A DNA stretch of 64,000 nucleotides from Siphonodentalium dalli (Eukaryota; Mollusca; Scaphopoda; Gadilida; Siphonodentaliidae). This document shows, in pieces, positions 59,510 through 64,000 of this stretch (within the stretch, counting starts at the first letter, position 1; every line of letters begins with the position of its first letter). A program made the position numbers and the translations under genes. The stretch is taken from NCBI GenBank assembly GCA_032622095.1, contig CP136068.1, forward strand, positions 48,540,443-48,604,442, written 5' to 3'. A model generated the notes under the pieces. It ran no database searches. It worked only from the letters and a program-made list of their open reading frames with translations, and was not told the DNA's origin.

Positions 59510-59645
59510 ACAGAACTGCATTCCCGTTCGAACTGTCATTTTTTCCTGCACGAGATCGATTTTGGCGGAAGGATAATATTATCCTTCCGCCAAAATCGAT
59601 CGAGTGCAGGAAAAATTGACAGTTCGAACGGGAATGCAGTTCTGT
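59510..59645. repeat. Near-perfect palindrome, 136 bp
   Basis: ACAGAACTGCATTCCCGTTC... pairs with ...CGGGAATGCAGTTCTGT over 68-bp arms with no loop (centre AGGATAATATTATCCT). Begins immediately after direct repeat A. Confidence 0.92.
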
Positions 59646-60150
59646 ATTTAGTTCACGCCGGCGGAACTTAAAAAATGCTAATGATTTGAGAAAACTTAAA
59701 TAATTATGAAAATGAAAACGAAATCACGGCAGAAGAGGAGTTAATCCGTTGGAACTTAATTTTTGCCGTGGAACCAGTCTACCAATGTCTCGGTATGCGT
59801 CCTTCAACTTGGTGACGGATGCCGCCTCGAATGTAAATTGTTCGCAATTTCACAATATTTAATGTGTAAAATTAAGTATTTTGGGACATGACAGGAGATG
59901 GTTATGTATCTTTTGGATTTAATGAGCAACGAACTTCGATAATCTGTATTTCTTCATGGAGGAGTGACTCAAGTTGACAACTTATTCCGAGAATTCTAAA
60001 ATGGAAAGTTTGTGATTTAGTCAATGTTTGACTTCGAGCGTGGAAAATTCGAGTTCACACGGTGCAACAAAGCTAAGAGAGAACGTTTACTGACAAAATG
60101 TCTATGATCAACTAAAATTAAATTCTTGAATCTATCGAACGGATCTAGAT

Positions 60151-60274
60151 ATGGAGTTGGAGAATCTCCATCAAACTTGCCACATCATGGCCAATTCTGA
60201 CTCGAAATTCTGGAAAACTAGTGATTTTCGAAAATACAAAGTCAAAATGTTTCAACTTTCACTTTCACTTTCAG
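60151..60274 (+). CDS. Doubtful first-exon candidate
   Basis: ATG followed by 41 codons to a strong donor, TTTCAG|GTAAGT. No family recognised and no partner exon found downstream. Possibly a non-coding or chance donor next to the Crypton. Confidence 0.2.
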
Positions 60275-60964
60275 GTAAGTTTTTCTTTTCTTTAAATAAA
60301 TCAGAAAAAAATACATGTAAATTCCTATTTCAAGAGTTAACAATCAAAATTCCAATCCATTTGTCATTTGAATGATTTGTCAATGAATTATTCAAATTTT
60401 TGAAATATAATTAATAAGTTTTTTCAGTTTATTTTTTTGAAATTTTTACTATTCACTAATTCAGGCATATTTTTCTAACTAGTGTCTAGTACCAGCTGAG
60501 TACTACCAGTAGTGGTGCAGAAGAAAAATTTAAATTCCACATATATCAATATTAGGACTGTTTGTCATTCGACATTACCAAATACCATACGGCGTACAAC
60601 GATTTTGAATAAAAAAAAAAGGCTGATACTAGAACAATTTAAACCATTTTGTTCAATACAAAATTGGAATATATAAATTTATAATATGTGTAGGCCTACA
60701 TGTATTTCTCTCTGATTTTAGCATATAATGATTAGTTCGGCATTTAATTAATTTATAAATTCAAATGTTAAATTAGTGTTACTTCCAAAAAATATTTGGT
60801 CAGTTTTTCATACTATTAAAATAGTAGAGGGAAAGATTGCCTATTTGCTGTCCCCAGGGAAGGGCATAAAATTACATTTGAAATACAAGATCAAAACATT
60901 TTCTTCTTAAATAGAATATCAACATGTACATGTATGTAATAACAATTAGTGAATTTTACAATAA

Positions 60965-62926
60965 TTAGTCTGTGTCGCTGTCTGATTCAATACGTGCAAT
61001 TCTCCTGTATTTGTTCTTGCTGTGCCTATTAGAACTTTCTGCATCTGAATCACCACTGTTGGCCCTGGGCATTTTAACGGTTATTTTAAATGTACCACCA
61101 GAAATGTTGGCATTACTGAAAACACCTTGCATCAATCTTTCTTCAACTGTGTTACTAGTAGCTACTTTGCTCAATGTTGTACTTGTACTGGTACCTGTGT
61201 TGGGGACTACTTCCTTCAAACGAGTAGTGGCCTCACTGTAATAAGTGTTTCTGATCCCGGTACTAGTACTTGGCAGTAAAGCCCTGCAATAACTTTCACT
61301 GATGGGTATTTCATTGGCTACGGGCATCAGTGGTTTGAAATTATGAGAACCGGTAGTCGCTGCATTAGCTGAACACAATGCTCTGGGAACAATCACATTT
61401 GTATTACCGGTATTTGGATTGTTGCCTTGCAGAATAGCACACATCCCTTTCTGCTGATTTATGGAAGCTGTGGCATAGTTATTCAAGCTGTTCACATTTT
61501 TATGACCCGATAATTGGGAGATAATTTGGGGGTTCACACCAGCATGGAGTAATTGTGTGCACATCGTCTTCCTCAGCGAATGATTGGTTTTATTTCCAGG
61601 GATTCCTGCTTTTGTGCACATGTCTTTCACCATAGATTTCACTTTGTTTACACCAATAGGCTGAGCCTTGAACCATAAAATGTTCGGTCCCGTTGTCCAA
61701 TGCATATTGCCAGAAATATAAAAAGGAGATCCAGAATCCATCATTTTTTGTGGTCGGTTTCTTGCATAGAGTTTGTACATTTCTATTGGGCATCTGTTTT
61801 TGTTGACTTCATTTGGAAATATTTTTGGACTGAATGGCCTCGTTGTTGAATTTCCATCTCTTGTTTTGCTAAGGCGTTCATTGAACTCAAGATATTCTGT
61901 CCCACTACTGTCCACTTTCAATTCAATATCTCCAAATTTTAATTGTGAATTTTCATGTGACCCGCGGAATCCTAGCAGTTTTGTATTGAAAAACCACAAA
62001 GTGTTCAATAGTGCTTCTGGTGTACTGCTCCCCAACTGCCCTGTCTCCCACAGTTTCTCTTCTTCCTCCTCTGTCAATGGCTCCGCTTTGTTCGGTTTGT
62101 TCCCAAAACCCCGTTCTTTCAACTCTTTTCGCTTCGATTTCAGTACATCTCTGCTCATTTGAAATTTATCAGACGTCAATATTTCCTCTCCATATTCTGC
62201 ATCTTTCAAATGTCTCTGAATTCCTCTGTGCAAAGCTGTTAAGCTATCTGGCTCGAACTCTGATCCATTTTCTTTACGTGCCGTCAACAAGAAACCACCG
62301 ATATATGTATCCAGTTCAGTCGGTGGAATCTGTTCTGGTTCCCTGCCCTCACCATTCACTTGCAACCATTTTGTTAGCTTTCTGATGCAGGACTCAGTTT
62401 TTTTAATTGTATTGGGGTTTCTTTTACTCGCCACATACTTCTTCAGATCAGATACATTGCACACCGGTGCGAACTCAGTATTACTTGACATACTTGTATT
62501 TGAAGTAATATTCTCATCATTTGTTTGTTGATTTTCTTTATTTTGAACTTCTTCAGTCTCAGAATTATTACTAGTACTGTCTGCTTGCAACTCTGGCACT
62601 GTATTACACGTACCTTGCACTTCAAGTTCTTCAATCTCATGCCGCTGACTTGCTATGTAGTTTCGTAAATCCCTTATGTTGTTTGTTGCTATTGATGGTT
62701 CAGATACTTCATGCTGATCATTGGAGTCGTGTTGACTTTCACTTTGTGTCGCTGTCACCGGGACAGAGGCAGTCACAGTGGGCACCTCTTGGTCTGATTG
62801 AGAATTTTCAACGAAATAAAAGTCATCAGCTAGGATGCTTTCAACGAACCGTTTGTCACTTTCAGTCAGCGATTCATTTCCAGATTCACAAATATAAAAA
62901 TCTCCCAACGGGAAAGGTGAATTCAT
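60965..62926 (-). CDS. Crypton-type tyrosine recombinase, intact
   Basis: Intronless 653-codon frame from ATG to TAA. Residues about 155-260 resemble the N-terminal SAM-like core-binding domain of tyrosine recombinases (LKKYVASKR...IRKLTKWL...PPTELDTYIGGF). The catalytic domain (about 280-500) has R321 in LLGFRGSH, a candidate Lys at 354, H449-x-x-R452 (NHSLRKT), H475 (LSGHKN) and Y484 (NNYA). The H-to-Y spacing of 9 is the standard one for this superfamily. The fold matches the DUF3504/Crypton group to which animal KIAA1958, QRICH1 and ZMYM proteins also trace. A Ser/Thr-rich region and a basic-then-acidic C-terminus follow. All catalytic residues are present, so it is probably an active or recently active mobile element recombinase rather than a domesticated scaffold. 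Its element boundaries are not defined. Confidence 0.88.
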   Translation of the reverse strand: MNSPFPLGDFYICESGNESLTESDKRFVESILADDFYFVENSQSDQEVPTVTASVPVTATQSESQHDSNDQHEVSEPSIATNNIRDLRNYIASQRHEIEELEVQGTCNTVPELQADSTSNNSETEEVQNKENQQTNDENITSNTSMSSNTEFAPVCNVSDLKKYVASKRNPNTIKKTESCIRKLTKWLQVNGEGREPEQIPPTELDTYIGGFLLTARKENGSEFEPDSLTALHRGIQRHLKDAEYGEEILTSDKFQMSRDVLKSKRKELKERGFGNKPNKAEPLTEEEEEKLWETGQLGSSTPEALLNTLWFFNTKLLGFRGSHENSQLKFGDIELKVDSSGTEYLEFNERLSKTRDGNSTTRPFSPKIFPNEVNKNRCPIEMYKLYARNRPQKMMDSGSPFYISGNMHWTTGPNILWFKAQPIGVNKVKSMVKDMCTKAGIPGNKTNHSLRKTMCTQLLHAGVNPQIISQLSGHKNVNSLNNYATASINQQKGMCAILQGNNPNTGNTNVIVPRALCSANAATTGSHNFKPLMPVANEIPISESYCRALLPSTSTGIRNTYYSEATTRLKEVVPNTGTSTSTTLSKVATSNTVEERLMQGVFSNANISGGTFKITVKMPRANSGDSDAESSNRHSKNKYRRIARIESDSDTD

Positions 62927-63235
62927 TTTAAATATTATTTTCTTCTATTTCTGAATTACGCCTATTTACGGAAAATCTGAAGAAGTAAATAGTTGCAGAC
63001 GATAACATCGTCATAAAACGCTTTTTAAATAAACAAAATTAACGTATATTGCACTGTAAGAGTGTTGATAGCATGGAATTTATTTTTTTATTTCTATTTC
63101 AGCAGTTAGTCATATTTTATAACGTTTATTTCTTTAGTATTTCAATTTTAATCGTAATTATTTTCTTCGAATCACCGAAGAATTTGACAGTTCAAAGGTC
63201 CGCCCACTCGGATTTTACAACTCCACTACGAGTGC

Positions 63236-63290
63236 GCTCTGATTGGTTGAATGCGTTTGCATTGGTCCAATCCGCTTTCGCGAGGGAGAA
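63236..63290 (-). promoter_or_regulatory. Possible Crypton promoter with CCAAT boxes
   Basis: Read on the minus strand this GC-richer stretch contains CCAAT twice (63,265-63,261 and 63,246-63,242) and an inverted one, about 320-340 bases before the ATG. The surrounding DNA is AT-rich. Assignment by motif only. Confidence 0.35.
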
Positions 63291-63421
63291 CCAGCTTAAG
63301 AATTGCGCGAAAATGCACGTGTTAAATAGTTCGTTGTCAGTTTTGTATTCTTCTAGAAGAAGACAGATTTTTTTATTGAACGTTTCAAATATCCATATTT
63401 TTAGGCGTATTTCGGGCAAAT

Positions 63422-63775
63422 AAAGCTACGGCGTGAAATAAATATCTATACCACACGCATGTGATAGATATTTACAATCGGACACGAAATTATTAATTTA
63501 ATGGGTGGGCAATTTCCATGTGATATTACATGTGTACAGTAAATGATACATTGTCCAAGGTCGCACAATAAGGCGACACATGTCTATTTCGTGTAACAAA
63601 TATAAACACTGCGAGTTGTATATAGACCACACGCAGGAGATATTTATCTATTTCGTATATCTGTAACAGTTATACTATAACGATTGTGGTACATGTTTCT
63701 AGACCGGACGCATGTGACATAGATACATTTGCAAAACATTTACGATATTGGATACTGAAATTATTAAATATCATA
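63422..63775 (+). repeat. Direct repeat B (right of Crypton) with partial tandem structure
   Basis: 63,500-63,695 matches direct repeat A. Its flanks (CACACGCATGTGATAGATA... and CGGACGCATGTGACATAGATA..., each followed by GAAATTATTAA) repeat with a period of about 255 bp, so B is part of a small tandem array. 63,776-64,000 shows no gene. Confidence 0.7.
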
Positions 63776-64000
63776 ACATAACCATGTGTGTGTGTGACAT
63801 GGCATCGTCAGTGCAATGCACGTGCCATCGCGCGCCAATATGACACATAACTTACCATATAATTAGACGTGTCTTATAATGTCTAATTCAATAATGTTCT
63901 GTGCACACAAGTTGTTTTGTGTTCACATATTGTCATACATACTTATATATGTACATTTGTCACTTGTATATATGCTCTCCAAATTTGATGGTGATGAACA

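Noticed and set aside
60972-62931. Several plus-strand frames opposite the recombinase
   Set aside because: Antisense shadows of the 653-codon Crypton frame.
59258-63695. Reading repeats A and B as LTRs of a retrotransposon
   Set aside because: No reverse transcriptase, integrase, primer-binding site or polypurine tract lies between them; only the Crypton gene.
1-64000. CRISPR array among the regularly spaced repeats
   Set aside because: The arrays have no unique spacers and the genome is clearly eukaryotic.
1-64000. tRNA or rRNA genes
   Set aside because: I found no B-box (GGTTCGANNCC) with a matching cloverleaf and no rRNA core sequence, though a dedicated scan was not possible.

Overview
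The window is nuclear DNA of an animal, most likely a marine lophotrochozoan invertebrate (mollusc-like). Coding exons are short, separated by large AT-rich introns and bounded by GT-AG splice sites. They encode extracellular modules (PAN/Apple, EGF, EB-like, ILEI, C-type lectin). Most of the remaining DNA is transposons, MITEs, long palindromes and satellite arrays. There are no operons or bacterial-type gene packing. The taxon is inferred from style and is not proven.

Layout. (1) 1-6,030, plus strand: 3' part of a C-type lectin-domain gene, with three exons whose splice phases agree (2,841-2,919; 4,167-4,364; 5,831-6,030) and perhaps an earlier exon at the left edge. (2) 6.2-16.3 kb: mostly non-coding, with a MITE, a palindrome, a decayed LINE (7.57-8.29 kb), a piggyBac-like MITE, and a 5'-truncated LINE that kept its 10-bp target-site duplication (13.7-14.7 kb). 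(3) 16.4-55.4 kb, minus strand: one gene of about 39 kb, reconstructed here from eight exons with fully compatible phases. It predicts a secreted 351-residue protein: signal peptide, PAN/Apple, EGF-like module, two copies of a Cys-rich EB-like module from a duplicated exon, then an ILEI (FAM3/POMGNT1-type) domain split over the last exons. Its introns hold almost every class of repeat in the window: a 1.3-kb inverted repeat with YY1-like motifs, a 1-kb AT-rich minisatellite, a Harbinger-like pair of ends 4.15 kb apart, arrays of palindromic units, two more copies of the piggyBac-like double-hairpin MITE, and several long palindromes. (4) 55.5-59.5 kb: CT microsatellite, an L1-like reverse transcriptase relic and other fragments. 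(5) 59.2-63.7 kb, minus strand: an intact intronless 653-residue Crypton-type tyrosine recombinase with a complete R..HxxR..H..Y catalytic set, lying between two direct repeats of about 200-250 bp.

The two host genes are convergent and both encode secreted or surface proteins with lectin or recognition-type modules. A shared role in extracellular recognition is possible but is inference only. The most notable items are the PAN-EGF-EB-EB-ILEI gene, the intact Crypton and its flanking repeats, the double-hairpin TTAA MITE family, and a set of long palindromes that share architecture but mostly not sequence.
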